Shown: positions 4,865-5,105 of the stretch, piece after piece
Position numbering within the stretch: the stretch's first letter is position 1
How the letters are laid out: each line of letters starts with the position of its first letter
Source: Halobacteriales archaeon
GTDB lineage: Archaea > Halobacteriota > Halobacteria > Halorutilales > JAHENH01
Reading direction: 5' to 3'
DNA: 5,105 nt
Assembly (NCBI GenBank): GCA_018609935.1
Contig: JAHENH010000117.1
Span: 1 to 5,105 of the forward strand
Translations under genes and position numbers: made by a program
Notes under the pieces: model-generated
The model's input: only the letters and a program-made list of their open reading frames with translations
Told to the model about the DNA's origin: nothing
The model's database searches: none

Positions 4865-5105
4865 TGAAGCTCATAGATAGAAGAAATTTTATGAAATCAT
4901 TAGGGGTAGGTAGCACAGTAATTTTAGCTGGATGTACTGGCCAAGACGGTGATACTGGCCAAAACGGTAGTCGGGGTTCTGGTGATGGTGATGGTGATGG
5001 TGATGGTGATGGTGGTGGTGGGGGTTGGGTTGGGACGGCTACTATTGAGATGAATGATCAGCTTGAGTTTGTGCCGCGTAGGGTTTCTATTTCTAGGGGG
5101 GATAC
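4864..5105 (+). CDS. Halocyanin-like blue copper protein, Tat lipoprotein; 3' end beyond window
   Basis: The first 80 codons are visible. The signal is a Tat lipoprotein leader: DRRNFMK with R6-R7, the hydrophobic stretch LGVGSTVILAG and a lipobox LAGC with C24, so the mature protein would be lipid-anchored outside the cytoplasmic membrane. A flexible linker follows: two imperfect TGQ(D/N)G(D/S) units (25-36), five Gly-Asp units and a Gly run (40-54). From about residue 57 the sequence GTATIEMNDQLEFVPRRVSI and then SRGD matches the first strands of halocyanin/plastocyanin cupredoxin domains (typically EFVPxxVxVxxGDTV). The copper ligands (His, Cys, His, Met) would lie beyond base 5105 and cannot be checked. 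Such proteins carry electrons between membrane complexes and reductases or oxidases. Codons in the linker and domain are richer in G and T than in the leader. Confidence 0.85.
   Translation, partial: MKLIDRRNFMKSLGVGSTVILAGCTGQDGDTGQNGSRGSGDGDGDGDGDGGGGGWVGTATIEMNDQLEFVPRRVSISRGD
4936..4971 (+). repeat. 18-bp imperfect tandem duplication in the halocyanin linker
   Basis: ACTGGCCAAGACGGTGAT at 4936-4953 is followed directly by ACTGGCCAAAACGGTAGT at 4954-4971, with three differences. It encodes TGQDGD and TGQNGS, which points to growth of the low-complexity linker by slippage or unequal exchange. Confidence 0.8.
4981..5010 (+). repeat. (GGTGAT)5 hexanucleotide microsatellite
   Basis: Five perfect GGTGAT units encode Gly-Asp five times; GGT/GGG codons follow to 5025, giving a Gly run. 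Copy-number change by multiples of six bases would alter linker length without shifting the frame. Acidic Gly/Asp linkers of this kind are common in haloarchaeal lipoproteins. Confidence 0.9.

Overview
The window is AT-rich DNA (about one third G+C by eye) that reads as archaeal, probably from an extremely halophilic or haloalkaliphilic euryarchaeon. The support is threefold. Two proteins carry Tat-type twin-arginine lipoprotein signals, and the one at the right end starts a halocyanin-like cupredoxin with a Gly/Asp linker, a haloarchaeal style. The predicted proteins are acid-rich. Start codons lack Shine-Dalgarno sites and instead often have TATA-like boxes about 21-36 bp upstream, as expected for leaderless or short-leader archaeal transcripts. 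The low G+C is unlike typical Halobacteria; Methanonatronarchaeia or a related low-GC halophile is a guess, not a demonstration.

Layout. At the left edge a minus-strand gene begins and runs off the window (16 codons visible). Upstream of it, on the same strand, is a complete 767-residue molybdopterin oxidoreductase of the DmsA/YnfE (DMSO reductase) type, with all four Fe-S cysteines and a candidate serine Mo ligand but no Tat signal. About 640 bp of very AT-rich DNA follows. It holds no intact long gene but has minus-strand remnants: a short DUF1059-like N-terminus that ends early at TAA, and a more doubtful broken reading frame. Next, still on the minus strand, are a NosL-family Tat lipoprotein that lacks the usual CxxCGM cysteines and a hemerythrin-like (HHE) protein. 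After a divergent intergenic region of about 440 bp, the plus strand carries a small candidate ORF that overlaps (TAATG) the start of a truncated halocyanin-like Tat lipoprotein.

How they may fit together. A molybdoenzyme of a reductase type, a copper-chaperone-like lipoprotein, a blue-copper electron carrier and a di-iron O2/NO-binding type protein suggest an accessory respiratory or redox-stress neighbourhood. In haloarchaea, NosL and halocyanins often accompany nitrous-oxide reductase genes, but no nosZ, nosD, nosF or nosY is in this window, so that link is inference. No tRNA, rRNA, CRISPR array or insertion sequence was seen. The clearest regulatory signal is a perfect 10-bp inverted repeat bracketing the TATA-like box of the NosL-like gene. 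No complete novel system can be demonstrated from this window alone.
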